DNA of 50,236 nt from an uncultured Anaeromyxobacter sp. (GCA_903874275.1 CAIQRS010000185.1:1-50236), one strand, 5' to 3'; positions 40,086 through 47,469 are shown, counted from the stretch's first letter. Numbers and translations are program-made. Notes: generated by a model not told the origin, from the letters alone.

Positions 40086-40768
40086 GCTGGCTCTACCCGA
40101 CCATCTCGCAGCTCACGTACTGGGGGGTCGGGGACATCGACGAGTGCTCCATCCTGGCCACGTACTGGGCGGCCATGGCGGCCGGGTACGAGGGAACCCT
40201 GCCCTCGATCGAGGCCTTCCGCAAGGCGGCCGGGCGCCCAGACCTGCCGGGCCCGACGGGCCTGACGAACGCCCAGGTGGGGGCCGGGATCATGGGCACG
40301 GGCCTTGGGCAGATGGACGTCGTGAGCCTGGCCGGTGGGACGACCTGGGCCGCGTTCGTCTCTCACATGGCGAGCGGGGCCGCCGCCACCATCGCCGTGA
40401 CCGCCGGGCTGCTCCCGTCGAAGTACCGGTACAACTTCGCCGGCGGGCACCGGGTGGGGGTTGCGTTCCAGAACGGGAAGTGGTACATCGCTGACCCTCT
40501 CGCCAAGGGAGGGAGCAGGCCCCTGGAGATCAGCGAGGCCGATCTGAGAAGGGCAGCCCTCGGCTTCGGGGGCGGGTCCGTGAGCGGGATCCTGTTCCGG
40601 GGGAAGGGGATGAGCAGCAGCGAGTCGGGCAAGGCTGAGGTGCTGCCGACGCCCGTACCAGTGCCGGCCATGCCCTCCGTCCTCACCATGTACGACAGCG
40701 GGTCCGCGATCGGTTCGTTCTATCGGGGACGCCACGAGAGACAGGGAGTCCAGGGTGGTGTAGGATAG
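40082..40768 (+). CDS. C39-like cysteine peptidase, 228 aa
   Basis: GTG start at 40082 (GTGA overlap). The first half has DECSILATYWAAM with Cys22, and residues 121-140 read GGHRVGVAFQNGKWYIADPL with His123 and Asp138: a Cys-His-Asp triad in the papain/C39-like order. The last 45 residues are Ser/Pro-rich. It lies at the head of the lysis genes and shares its fold with the N-terminal half of the endolysin at 41255, so a cell-wall peptidase role is likely. Confidence 0.6.
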   Translation: MSWLYPTISQLTYWGVGDIDECSILATYWAAMAAGYEGTLPSIEAFRKAAGRPDLPGPTGLTNAQVGAGIMGTGLGQMDVVSLAGGTTWAAFVSHMASGAAATIAVTAGLLPSKYRYNFAGGHRVGVAFQNGKWYIADPLAKGGSRPLEISEADLRRAALGFGGGSVSGILFRGKGMSSSESGKAEVLPTPVPVPAMPSVLTMYDSGSAIGSFYRGRHERQGVQGGVG

Positions 40769-40772
40769 TACC

Positions 40773-41255
40773 ATGAAGAACGACGCCAAGATGCTCTCCC
40801 TGCGCATCAGCCACGAGCGTGAGCTGCGTGCCGCAGAGAGGGCCGCCTTCGACCACGAGCGCGAGCTACGTGCGGTCTGGGATCACCACGAGCGGGAGCT
40901 GCGCACGGCGAACGAGGCCTCCGTCGAGAAGGCGCGCCAGTTGCAGTACGAGATCCTGGAGGCTCGGCTGGAGAGCATGAACCAGTTCCGGGACCAGCTC
41001 ACGGACCAGGCGAAGACCTTCATGCCGGTCGATCGCTGGCAGCGCGAGCACACGAACCTCACAACCAATCTTGACACTGCCGAGAAGGCGCTCCAGGATC
41101 GCGTCACGAAGCTGGAGACCCAGGGTACGCGGCAGACCTCCCGCGAGGACCTGCTGGACGCGCTGCAGACGAGCCGACGCTGGCTCTACGGGATCCTCGT
41201 GACGGTCATCATCTTCGGTATCACTACTACCCTACACTTCTTCGGAGCTTTCTGA
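40773..41255 (+). CDS. Coiled-coil protein with C-terminal membrane anchor, 160 aa
   Basis: Residues 1-130 are a long charged coiled coil (three ERELRA-type repeats), and residues about 138-158 form one membrane helix (YGILVTVIIFGITTTLHFF). This design fits a spanin-like or membrane-linked lysis protein; it stands between the two peptidase genes. The stop shares one base with the next start. Confidence 0.6.
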   Translation: MKNDAKMLSLRISHERELRAAERAAFDHERELRAVWDHHERELRTANEASVEKARQLQYEILEARLESMNQFRDQLTDQAKTFMPVDRWQREHTNLTTNLDTAEKALQDRVTKLETQGTRQTSREDLLDALQTSRRWLYGILVTVIIFGITTTLHFFGAF

Positions 41256-42316
41256 TGACACTCCCAGCCCTGATCGCGAACCACGTCCACGTATCCGAGC
41301 GCGAGACCGCGCACCGGTGGCCCGACGGGAGCTACGACGATGCCGCCTGGGAGGACTGCACCTGGGACTCCGCCCTGGAGTACGCCCGCTCCGTCGGCGT
41401 CAAGGCGCCCGCCACGCACGCCGAGGCCGAGGCTCTGCGCCACGAGGTGAAGGGCCCCGCCGGCGGCTCGAACCCGACCGAGGTGCAGACGGCCTTCAAG
41501 AAGCGCTACAAGCTGAATGTCACCATCCTCCGGGGCTTCGCTGACATGTGGGTGAAGCTCGTCCCGGGTACGGTCGCCTGCGTCACGCTCTCGATGGGCG
41601 CCTTCCCGAAGGGGCACCGGCTCCGCCGGCTCTCCCCGCGCTTCGCGGGCGCTCACAGCGTCACCATCTTCCGCATCGACGAACACGATCGCGTGTGGTG
41701 GTGCGATCCCCTCGGCCCGAAGGTCGGGTACGATGGCGAGTGGGTGACCAAGGCCGAGCTGAAGGGGGCGATCGACGCGCTCCCCTTCAACGGGCACTAC
41801 GTCGGCAAGATCGTGCCCGCGATGGCCAAGCCCAAGCCCGTCGTGCCCCCGACCCCCACCGTAGCGAAGGTCTCGCCGATCGAGTCGAGCTGCGCCCGTG
41901 CGTTCCTGGAGAGGATCGAGGCCCCGGTCACGACCGACATGGTCCGGGCCGTGACGGCCTGGTTCAGGCAGGAGTCGGGCAGCGCGGAGAAGGTCATCAA
42001 CTTCAACGCCTTCAACGTCCGTCCCGGCGCCGCCGACAGCCTCTCCATCGGGACCAGCGTCAACAACTTCCTGAAGTTCCGCAATCTGACGGCGGGCTTC
42101 CTGGCCGCGGCCGTCGTGCTCCTGTCCCTCGCCCCGCGCTTCGGGTACGAGACCGTCCTCCTGCGCGCGCGGAAGGGCAACGATCCCCTTGGGTTCCTGG
42201 CGGCCCTCGCCGCTTCTTCCTGGAGTGCGTCCCACTATGGCTGGGCCGCCGGCAAGGACGGTCGCACCGCCGCCGGGAACCATCTTGTGTCCGTCTACGA
42301 CGGGCTGACCATCTAA
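41255..42316 (+). CDS. Endolysin, peptidase plus lysozyme-like domain, 353 aa
   Basis: Domain 1 (about 1-185) looks like a C39-type cysteine peptidase: EDCTWDSALEYA with Cys35, GAHSVTIFRID with His134, and VWWCDPLG with Asp151. A Pro-rich linker (192-203) follows. Domain 2 (205-353) begins with a helix and has VTAWFRQESGSAEKVINFNAFNVR with Glu240 as candidate catalytic acid, like lysozyme/transglycosylase domains. It should cut the peptide cross-links and the glycan. No signal peptide, so it needs the holin at 42330. Confidence 0.7.
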   Translation: MTLPALIANHVHVSERETAHRWPDGSYDDAAWEDCTWDSALEYARSVGVKAPATHAEAEALRHEVKGPAGGSNPTEVQTAFKKRYKLNVTILRGFADMWVKLVPGTVACVTLSMGAFPKGHRLRRLSPRFAGAHSVTIFRIDEHDRVWWCDPLGPKVGYDGEWVTKAELKGAIDALPFNGHYVGKIVPAMAKPKPVVPPTPTVAKVSPIESSCARAFLERIEAPVTTDMVRAVTAWFRQESGSAEKVINFNAFNVRPGAADSLSIGTSVNNFLKFRNLTAGFLAAAVVLLSLAPRFGYETVLLRARKGNDPLGFLAALAASSWSASHYGWAAGKDGRTAAGNHLVSVYDGLTI

Positions 42317-42329
42317 CAGGAGACGCAAC

Positions 42330-42734
42330 ATGGACCTCCCGACCTGGCTACAGTCAATCATCGGCAGCCCGGAGTTCACGGCGCTGCTACTCACCACGTT
42401 CGCCGGCATCGTCACCGGTGTCGTGAGCTGGGTGGCGATCCAGTTCCGGAAGAACATCCTCCACAGCCTGTCTGCCACGGACTACGCCCTCCTGCGCGAC
42501 ATCGCGGCCGACGCTGTGAAGTACGCGGAGCAGGCTTTCAAGAACGCGGACGGTCCCACCAAGCTCGCCGCCGCCATTGACGCGGCGAACGCGATGATTG
42601 CGAGCTACGGCCTGACCGTCACGGTCGAGCAGCTCGCGAAGATCATCGAGGCCGCCGTCTTCGCGGAGATTGCGAAGCAGGGAACTGAGCCCCCGTCTGG
42701 TACAATGGTTCCCGAGCCCGGCCCGGGCGCATAG
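42330..42734 (+). CDS. Holin, LLH family, 134 aa
   Basis: One N-terminal membrane helix (ALLLTTFAGIVTGVVSWVAI, about 18-38) is followed by the AADAVKYAEQAF...GPTKLAAAIDAAN...LTVTVEQLAKIIEAAV pattern that typifies LLH-type holins. It follows the endolysin by 13 nt with a GAGACGC leader. It makes the pores that release the endolysin. The C terminus is Pro-rich. Confidence 0.8.
   Translation: MDLPTWLQSIIGSPEFTALLLTTFAGIVTGVVSWVAIQFRKNILHSLSATDYALLRDIAADAVKYAEQAFKNADGPTKLAAAIDAANAMIASYGLTVTVEQLAKIIEAAVFAEIAKQGTEPPSGTMVPEPGPGA
42698..42706 (+). promoter_or_regulatory. Extended -10 element TGGTACAAT
   Basis: TGG-TACAAT lies within the 3' end of the holin gene and could start a short transcript for the last gene at 42841. 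No -35 box fits. The 106-nt gap after the holin also contains a G+C-rich hairpin. Confidence 0.35.
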
Positions 42735-42840
42735 AGAGAGGGGGGACAGAACGAACCACCGAGCACCACCCCACCGTCGAGTCGGCTGGCTAGGCCGGCT
42801 CGCCAGCATCGACAGAGTCCTCAGAGGACAGGAGAACATT

Positions 42841-43083
42841 ATGGCAGACCTCGCAGCCCTCGAAGCATCCCTCGCCGAAGTCAAGGCATCCGCCGAGGTG
42901 GCCTCGGCCGCCGTGCTTGCGGCCCTCGACGCAACCAGTGTCAACATCGCCTTCCTGAAGGCGCAGATCGACCAGCTCGTGGCCGAGCAGGTCACGCAGG
43001 CGCAGATCGACGCCCTCGCGGCCACGGCCGGCGAGGTGGACGCCATCGTGGACTCGATCACGGCGGCCGTCACCCCGGCCTGA
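42841..43083 (+). CDS. Small coiled-coil protein, 80 aa
   Basis: An Ala-rich helical protein with heptad-like spacing (LAALEASLAEVKASAEVASAAVLAAL, IAFLKAQIDQLVAEQV). Small coiled-coil proteins of this kind stand near lysis or tail genes in many phages; role unknown. A strong AGGAGA precedes the ATG at 42841. It is the last gene of the rightward unit. Confidence 0.7.
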   Translation: MADLAALEASLAEVKASAEVASAAVLAALDATSVNIAFLKAQIDQLVAEQVTQAQIDALAATAGEVDAIVDSITAAVTPA

Positions 43084-43100
43084 CCCCAGCCCAGACACGA

Positions 43101-43135
43101 AGAAGCCCGGTCCTCACTGCGAGGGCCGGGCTTCT
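43101..43135 (+). terminator. Strong intrinsic terminator ending the rightward unit
   Basis: AGAAGCCCGG-TCCTC, loop ACTGC, GAGGG-CCGGGCTTCT: 15 bp with one G-T pair, then CTATT. It lies 18 nt after the last rightward stop and also has A-rich DNA on the other side, so it may stop transcription from both directions. Confidence 0.8.
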
Positions 43136-43408
43136 CTATTCCCGACTCTGGAGAGAGCCTCCTGCATAGAGCAGGACTTGCTATCCGAAAGCTCCTGCGC
43201 CCCCTACAGGGGACGCGTGTCCCCCCTCGGGGGCGGGAGCCTGAAGGTGGGGTCTCCCCGTTCTTCACTCAACCTGTCAAGAAGGGGTGTTCTGTGAAGA
43301 TGCGGCCCCCGCATCCGCTGCCACAGGTCGGGCTCAGTCTCGGGCTCGCGTGGCACGAGGGACGTGGGGGATATCGTTAGCTGCCGCCTGACCCACTCGG
43401 GGGGCATC
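43136..43408. other. Convergent intergenic region with further hairpins
   Basis: About 270 bp without a supported gene. CCCCT-ACA-GGGG (43202-43213 area) and CCCCC-TC-GGGGG (43221-43232 area) can fold, and TCCTGC/GCAGGA form a stem near 43160-43177. They probably serve to end the leftward transcript. The minus-strand ORF across 43204-43572 is Arg/Pro-rich and reads as a shadow. Confidence 0.45.
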
Positions 43409-44074
43409 TCAGCCCTCGGTGTACGTTGGAGGAGGGGTGGGGAGCGGGGTCGGCACCGGCGTGGGGACCGGCGTGGGGACCGGCGTGGGGACCGGGGTCG
43501 GGACGGGCGTAGGAACGGGCGTCGGGCCCGGCGTCGGCGCGGGGGTCGGCGTGGGGCACGTGCCCAGCTCATCGCACGTAGGATCGCGCGGTGGCGGGGT
43601 CGGGCTCGGAGTGGGCGTGGGTGTGGGCGTGGGTGTGGGCGTTGGCGTGGGTGTGGGCGTGGGTGTGGGCGTCGGCGTGGGCGTCGGCGTTGGCGTCGGG
43701 GTCGGAGTCGGAGTCGGCCTCGGGCAGGGGAGCGCCACGATCTCAGTGGTGAGGTACTCCCACTTCGGCTTCTTGTCCTCGTCCCCCCTGTCCTTCTTGT
43801 CTTCGTCCTCCTTGTCCTTGTCCTTCTGCCGCTGGACTAGCGTGGCTGAGCCTTCGACGGTGATCTTGTCGCCGTCGTTGTACTCGATCCACTCGCCATC
43901 GTTGATCTTGTACTCGCTGATCTTCTTGTCGGCGTGCAGCGTCACCGTCGTGATGGACACGTAGTCCTCGTTGCACTCCTGCTTGATGCCGGGCTCCCAC
44001 GCGAGCGCGACGCCCGCACTGAGGACGAAGAGCAGGGCGACGAGGATCGCGATGTAGTGATTGCGTCGGTTCAT
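43409..44074 (-). CDS. Secreted or surface Pro-Thr repeat protein, 221 aa
   Basis: Residues 1-26 are a signal sequence (basic start, [18 protein letters not shown]). A folded domain follows (27-75), then a Lys/Asp/Glu segment (82-100), then about 40 residues of alternating Pro-Thr, a short Cys-bearing piece (CDELGTC) and 8 or so PTPVPTPV units. The Pro-Thr stretch should be a stiff extended stalk, perhaps glycosylated, outside the cell membrane. Start is ATG 44074; the longer ORF runs into the exonuclease gene. Confidence 0.65.
   Translation of the reverse strand: MNRRNHYIAILVALLFVLSAGVALAWEPGIKQECNEDYVSITTVTLHADKKISEYKINDGEWIEYNDGDKITVEGSATLVQRQKDKDKEDEDKKDRGDEDKKPKWEYLTTEIVALPCPRPTPTPTPTPTPTPTPTPTPTPTPTPTPTPTPTPTPTPSPTPPPRDPTCDELGTCPTPTPAPTPGPTPVPTPVPTPVPTPVPTPVPTPVPTPLPTPPPTYTEG
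43430..43730 (-). repeat. Pro-Thr coding microsatellite
   Basis: Two tracts of 6-nt (GGCGTS-type, 43590-43730) and 12-nt (43445-43550) units code for PT and PVPT repeats. The unit differs mainly in third positions. Such tracts change length by slippage, so the stalk may vary between strains. The Gly-Val ORF on the other strand is its shadow. Confidence 0.7.
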
Positions 44075-44085
44075 GGTGTTCCCTT

Positions 44086-44721
44086 TCAGCCGATGCCCGG
44101 GCCATGGTGGCCCGGTGTGGCGGAACCCCCGCCAGGGTTCCACATCCGCGGCGGCCGGAGCATGCCCCGATCGAGCATGGCCTGCCGCAGGTGGATGTGA
44201 TCGTACACGTCTGATGCGACGCGCTCCCGCGTCTTCTCCCGCCCTGCCCCGAGGCGGTTAGCCTCGCGCCAGTCGGTCTGCGACATGTGGTACTTGGTGA
44301 GCTGCTTGCCGTACACGTCCTTCACGTGCAGCGTTTCGAGCAGGAACTCCTGCGTTGCGGGGACGTCAGCCTTGCTGAACATGTCGAGCTTCGTGTCGCA
44401 CGTCAGCTTGGCCGTGAGGAGGGGCATGTCCAGCTCGTAGAGGGCCCCGTTGATGATGGGCAGGTCGTGCTTTCGGATGTAGTGCCCGGTGACCATGTCC
44501 GCCATGTTGTACCGAGCGACGAAGCGCTCCAGGATGGCGCGCGGTCCGTCATCGTCGGGCTCCAGCAAGAGTACCTCCATGCTACTGAGGTCGTCCACCC
44601 AGCAGGACGCGATGGCCGTTATCTCTGCCGTCGGGCGGTCGTCCATCCAGTAGGACAGGGGCCGGTTCTCGATGTCGAAGTCGAGGACGTGGAGGTCTCG
44701 GGCCTCAGACAGAAGTAGCAT
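44086..44721 (-). CDS. DnaQ-like 3'-5' exonuclease, 211 aa
   Basis: The chain has the DEDD exonuclease motifs: Exo I at DFDIE (Asp16, Glu18), Exo II at [12 protein letters not shown] (Asp86) and Exo III at [11 protein letters not shown] (Asp174 region, with His where DEDDh enzymes have it). No polymerase domain follows, so this is a stand-alone proofreading or processing exonuclease; the prim-pol lacks one and may use it. It overlaps the gene upstream by 17 nt. The last 20 residues are Gly/Pro-rich. Confidence 0.75.
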   Translation of the reverse strand: MLLLSEARDLHVLDFDIENRPLSYWMDDRPTAEITAIASCWVDDLSSMEVLLLEPDDDGPRAILERFVARYNMADMVTGHYIRKHDLPIINGALYELDMPLLTAKLTCDTKLDMFSKADVPATQEFLLETLHVKDVYGKQLTKYHMSQTDWREANRLGAGREKTRERVASDVYDHIHLRQAMLDRGMLRPPRMWNPGGGSATPGHHGPGIG

Positions 44722-44908
44722 CGCCCGAGACCAGCTTCAGCGCGAAGGCCGGGATCTTCCCCGCCTGCAGCGCGGTGTCGAAGTCGGCGAGCCGCTGGCT
44801 CAGGACCTCGTTCAGTTCGCGGTCAGCTAGGATGCTGTGCTTCAGGCGGATCTCCGCCCGCGTGACCTTGGTGATGGCCAGCCGGGCCATCTCGATGTCA
44901 GTCTTCAC
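44705..44908 (-). CDS. Hypothetical helical protein, 67 aa
   Basis: Unknown. The whole chain reads as helices (ARLAITKVTRAEIRLKHSILADRELNEVLSQ) without cysteines. It overlaps the exonuclease gene by 17 nt and the repeat gene upstream by 11 nt, so it is probably co-translated with them. Confidence 0.6.
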   Translation of the reverse strand: MKTDIEMARLAITKVTRAEIRLKHSILADRELNEVLSQRLADFDTALQAGKIPAFALKLVSGDATSV

Positions 44909-45167
44909 CGGTGTCTCCTCGTTGACGCTTCTGGTAGGCGCGCTCTCCGGCTAGGATGCCGGCGGTCGTTGCCTTGTAGCGGGCATTCTCGGCCCTGCCC
45001 TTGTCCGTGGCCCTGTAGCGGGCCTTCGCGGCCCTGCCCTTGGGCGTGGCCCTGTAGCGGGCCTTCGCGGCCCTGCCCTTGGGCGTGGCCTCGTAGCGGG
45101 CCTGCCGGCGGGCATTCGCGGCCTTGCCCTTGGGCGTGGCCTCGTAGCGGGCCTGCCTATCACGCAT
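44898..45167 (-). CDS. Tandem-repeat basic protein (RYxATPKGRAAKA), 89 aa
   Basis: Five to six copies of a 13-17-residue unit, (Q)ARYEATPKGRAAKA, fill residues 5-72; the DNA units (TAGCGGGCCTTCGCGGCC type on the plus strand) are nearly identical. The protein is Arg/Lys-rich and may bind DNA or RNA along each repeat. The repeats look recently expanded. The C terminus is short and acidic. Confidence 0.7.
   Translation of the reverse strand: MRDRQARYEATPKGKAANARRQARYEATPKGRAAKARYRATPKGRAAKARYRATDKGRAENARYKATTAGILAGERAYQKRQRGDTGED
44960..45160 (-). repeat. Tandem DNA repeats inside the RYxATPKG gene
   Basis: Units of 39 to 51 bp sharing GCCCTTGGGCGTGGCC and TAGCGGGCCT blocks stand head to tail, about five copies. 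Copy number may vary by recombination. Confidence 0.7.
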
Positions 45168-45381
45168 TGTGGTTCCTCCGGTGCCGGCGCACGCTCGCCT
45201 CGTCGATCACCACGCCGCGGCGGTGCAGCGCATCGACGACCCGGGCGTTCCCGACCACGGTGACCGGGAGGGACAGCTCGTGCACCCACTCGTCCCGGGG
45301 CCCTGGGTACAGGGTCTTCAGGAACATGCAGATGTGGCAGCCGCCCTTGGGCGGACCCGTAAGTTCAGCGTGTAGTGTCAT
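45160..45381 (-). CDS. Cys/His small protein with RRHRxxH end, 73 aa
   Basis: CHIC (residues 15-18), a helical middle with NARVVDALHRRGVVIDEASV and the final RRHRRNH match the phage zinc-plus-helix-turn-helix pattern. The gene before the large terminase (14718) begins with the same kind of domain. It may be a DNA-binding regulator. It overlaps both neighbours. Confidence 0.65.
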   Translation of the reverse strand: MTLHAELTGPPKGGCHICMFLKTLYPGPRDEWVHELSLPVTVVGNARVVDALHRRGVVIDEASVRRHRRNHNA

Positions 45382-45586
45382 CGTCGTCTTCCTCCAGGAG
45401 GTGCAGCCCAGTGGCTACGAGGATCGCGTCCCGGGTCTGCTCCAGCTTGGTCCCGGAGCGTACCTTCTTCTCTGGCTCGGCCTCGACCTTGACCGGAACG
45501 TGCTCCTCCGCTACCGGGTAGCACGTCGGGCATCCGGGCCTGAAGCACTCGTGATGGGGCGGCCGGCCCGCGGGCGAGGTTACCAT
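45365..45586 (-). CDS. Hypothetical protein with Cys/His motif, 73 aa
   Basis: Unknown. HHECFRPGCPTCYP near residues 11-24 may bind a metal; the middle is charged, then a helix (LEQTRDAILVATGLHLLEE) and an Asp-rich tail. I choose the ATG at 45586, overlapping the upstream stop by 7 nt; the longer ORF includes the neighbour's shadow. Confidence 0.6.
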   Translation of the reverse strand: MVTSPAGRPPHHECFRPGCPTCYPVAEEHVPVKVEAEPEKKVRSGTKLEQTRDAILVATGLHLLEEDDDDTTR

Positions 45587-45795
45587 TCTGCCTGTTCCCT
45601 TCTGCGGATGCGCGTGAGCATCTCGCGGCGCCACTTGTCTGCGCTCGGTGCCCAGATGGCGTCCCGGACCTGCTCCCCGGTCAGGCCAGTTGCTGCATAC
45701 TCTTCATCGAACGAGTAGAGCTTCCGCCCGGTCGCCGTGAAGTGCGCCTCGAAGATGTCCCGGGCCTGCTTCGTGAGGGCCGGCGTGCGCCTCAT
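45580..45795 (-). CDS. Hypothetical protein, 71 aa
   Basis: Unknown. A helical, basic protein: ALTKQARDIFEAHF, EEYAATGLTGEQVRDAIW, KWRREMLTRIRRRE. The GLTGEQVRDAI part looks like a short helix-turn-helix. The ATG at 45795 overlaps the upstream stop (ATGA). Confidence 0.6.
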   Translation of the reverse strand: MRRTPALTKQARDIFEAHFTATGRKLYSFDEEYAATGLTGEQVRDAIWAPSADKWRREMLTRIRRREQAEW

Positions 45796-46385
45796 ACGTC
45801 GTGCCAGGGGTTGTCGCGCTCGACGTAGTCCGGGTGGTATCGGCACCACGAGCAGTGCGGGTCGCCCGCCGGGCGATAGCAGTCCTCGCAGCGGGAGCGC
45901 GCGTCCGCCTCCATCAGGACGTTGTAGCAGACGCCACAGTTCGTGGTGCCCGCGACCGACGTGTAGAGCTTGTCCATCGGGTGCTCGCACGACTGGAGCA
46001 GGGGCGGGATGAGCCGGTGGATCAGCTCGTTCTCCTTGCGGATCAGCTCCTCCGCCCACAAGTCAGTCAAGGAGGGCTCTACCGCCGGCTTCTTCTCGTC
46101 GAGCAGGCAGATGGCGATGAAGGCGTAGGCTGCGAGATCCTGAAGCGTGTCCCGGATGCTCTCGCCCACCCGATCGTTCGTCGAGTCCTTCATCAGGTTC
46201 GTGATGCGGATGTACTTATCGGAGAGCCGCACCATGCAGCCCTCGAAGGCCGGGATCCCGAAGGCCTCGCACATGCGGAAGTTGGCCCACGGGTCGGAGT
46301 TCTCGGCGCCAGCGTAGCCGGCGTTCTTGCGGACGTGAAGGTCCCATGCTTCGTCCAGCAGGGCCTTGTACTCGTGGCTAGCCAT
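45792..46385 (-). CDS. DUF1599/Nmad1-like protein with C-terminal zinc ribbon, 197 aa
   Basis: Residues 15-100 show the pattern of DUF1599, renamed nucleotide-modification-associated domain 1: KNAGYAG...DPWANFRMCEAFGIPAFEGCMVRLSDKYIRI...ESIRDTLQDLAAYAFIA. Such proteins occur in phages with altered DNA bases and resemble MazG-like helical folds. Residues 135-190 add two zinc-ribbon pairs (CGVC, CEDC, CSWC). It might act on nucleotides or on modified DNA. The ATG at 46385 overlaps a 55-residue gene upstream. Confidence 0.65.
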   Translation of the reverse strand: MASHEYKALLDEAWDLHVRKNAGYAGAENSDPWANFRMCEAFGIPAFEGCMVRLSDKYIRITNLMKDSTNDRVGESIRDTLQDLAAYAFIAICLLDEKKPAVEPSLTDLWAEELIRKENELIHRLIPPLLQSCEHPMDKLYTSVAGTTNCGVCYNVLMEADARSRCEDCYRPAGDPHCSWCRYHPDYVERDNPWHDV

Positions 46386-46545
46386 GTGGAACCACCTTCC
46401 CCGGCGCGTGCACGGGACAGCCCTCGGTGATCCACCAGCCGTCCGGCGGATAGGGCGCCCACTTCCCGTGGTTGTTGTCGAGCACGGCGCAGATGCAGCC
46501 CTGCTTGATGGCCTCGTCCGATCCCGGGTTGGGCTTCTTCTTCAT
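46378..46545 (-). CDS. Small conserved-type phage protein, 55 aa
   Basis: Translation starts MKKKPNPGSDEAIKQG, then CICAVLDNNHGKW, and near the end WWITEGCPVHAPG. I recognise this PGSxEAxxxGCxCxVxDNxHG...CPxH pattern as a small protein found in many phages and prophages. Cys and His residues suggest one zinc site. Function unknown. It is ATGA-coupled to the HAD gene upstream and overlaps the next by 8 nt. Confidence 0.8.
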   Translation of the reverse strand: MKKKPNPGSDEAIKQGCICAVLDNNHGKWAPYPPDGWWITEGCPVHAPGKVVPHG

Positions 46546-46937
46546 GACTTCCCCTTCTTGTTCTCGACGATCAGGTACTCGCTGATGTCGTTGGCGAGCA
46601 GGCCCGGCTCGACCCTGATGGCCCGGTCATCGAAGTACGCGTCCGCCTGGACCTTCTCCGACGTGATGTGATCGAACGGGATCTTCCAGTACTGGAGGTA
46701 GTCCACGACGTAGGAGACGTTCGCTTCCCCGAAGGCGTCGGGGTCCTGGTAGTCGAACTTGTAGCAGCCGTTCTGCCACCACGTGGGCGACAGGCGCGAC
46801 GTGAGGATGATGATGCGGTACCCGGCCGCGCGCAGGTCCGTCATCGCGTCAACCACACCCGGGAAGGGCGGGTCGAGGTCGAAGAGCGGGCCCCAGGGGG
46901 CGATCGTGTTGTCGAAGTCGATGGCCACGGTCTTCAC
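46542..46937 (-). CDS. HAD-family phosphatase, 131 aa
   Basis: The start is GTG 46937 (GTGA overlap). The chain holds all HAD motifs: DFDNT (nucleophile Asp7, acid Asp9), RIIILTSR with Thr46, a conserved Lys (Lys95) and ADAYFDDRAI with Asp103-Asp104. The small size without a large cap fits phage enzymes that remove phosphates from nucleotides or DNA/RNA ends. It stands next to the DUF1599/Nmad1-like gene. The substrate cannot be read from the sequence. Confidence 0.75.
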   Translation of the reverse strand: MKTVAIDFDNTIAPWGPLFDLDPPFPGVVDAMTDLRAAGYRIIILTSRLSPTWWQNGCYKFDYQDPDAFGEANVSYVVDYLQYWKIPFDHITSEKVQADAYFDDRAIRVEPGLLANDISEYLIVENKKGKS

Positions 46938-47260
46938 GAGGCACTCTCCCGAAGGTACTCGACCATGATCCTGTTCTCCCTGATCCACGACAGGAGGATG
47001 GGGGCCAGCCGTGAGACCAGCTCCTCCTCGTCGTCGGCCGGGGCCGCACTGAGCGCGGCCGCGTTGAACATGGCGTGCAGGCTCTCGTGGACGAGGGTCG
47101 CGCGCTTGCGCTCGTGCCCGTCCACCCGGTCGATGCTGATGCGGGGGGCGCCGGGCTCGTACAGCCCGTGACACTTCCCGCCCTCGTGTTCGAGGTTGAG
47201 CTTGTCCACGACGGGGATGACCTGCCCGAGCAGGCGGATGTTGCGGGGCAGTGCTCTCAT
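46934..47260 (-). CDS. HExxH metallopeptidase-like protein, 108 aa
   Basis: TLVHESLHAMF gives His58-Glu59-x-x-His62, and the downstream DDEEELVSRLAP offers Glu79 or Glu80 as third zinc ligand. Short proteins of this layout, with a SWIRENRIMVEYL-type end, are common in phages of actinobacteria and are called metalloproteases, though activity is seldom shown. It is ATGA/GTGA-coupled to both neighbours. Confidence 0.7.
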   Translation of the reverse strand: MRALPRNIRLLGQVIPVVDKLNLEHEGGKCHGLYEPGAPRISIDRVDGHERKRATLVHESLHAMFNAAALSAAPADDEEELVSRLAPILLSWIRENRIMVEYLRESAS

Positions 47261-47469
47261 GCGCTGCCCTGCTTCTTGGCGATGAAGGCCGCGACGTCCG
47301 CCGGGACCCTGTCGTTCATGGGCACGCGCCCCTCGACGAGGTCATCGACGGCGAGCTGGATGGCCTCGGGCATGCCCGACTTCCAGATCAGGCCGGTCTC
47401 GATGAGGATGCGCCGATCCTCGGGGTCACTGGCGTCAAAGCGCGGGTGAGTCTTGGTTCCGGTTGGCAT
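47257..47469 (-). CDS. Hypothetical protein, 70 aa
   Basis: Unknown. It has DASDPEDRRILIETGLIWKS then MPEAIQLAVDDLVEG, mostly helical, with a basic tail. The start ATG shares one base with the upstream TAA (TAATG). No cysteine. Confidence 0.6.
   Translation of the reverse strand: MPTGTKTHPRFDASDPEDRRILIETGLIWKSGMPEAIQLAVDDLVEGRVPMNDRVPADVAAFIAKKQGSA

Noticed and set aside
43140-43205. tRNA-like fold on the minus strand with a CTCTATG loop (anticodon CTA, a possible suppressor tRNA)
   Set aside because: A D-arm-like and a 5-bp anticodon stem are present, but no T arm with TTCRANY follows and no 3' acceptor strand matches the 5' side.
43419-43964. Gly-Val repeat ORF on the plus strand
   Set aside because: Antisense of the Pro-Thr repeats; it lacks a signal peptide and ribosome site, while the minus-strand gene has both a signal peptide and a sensible folded domain.
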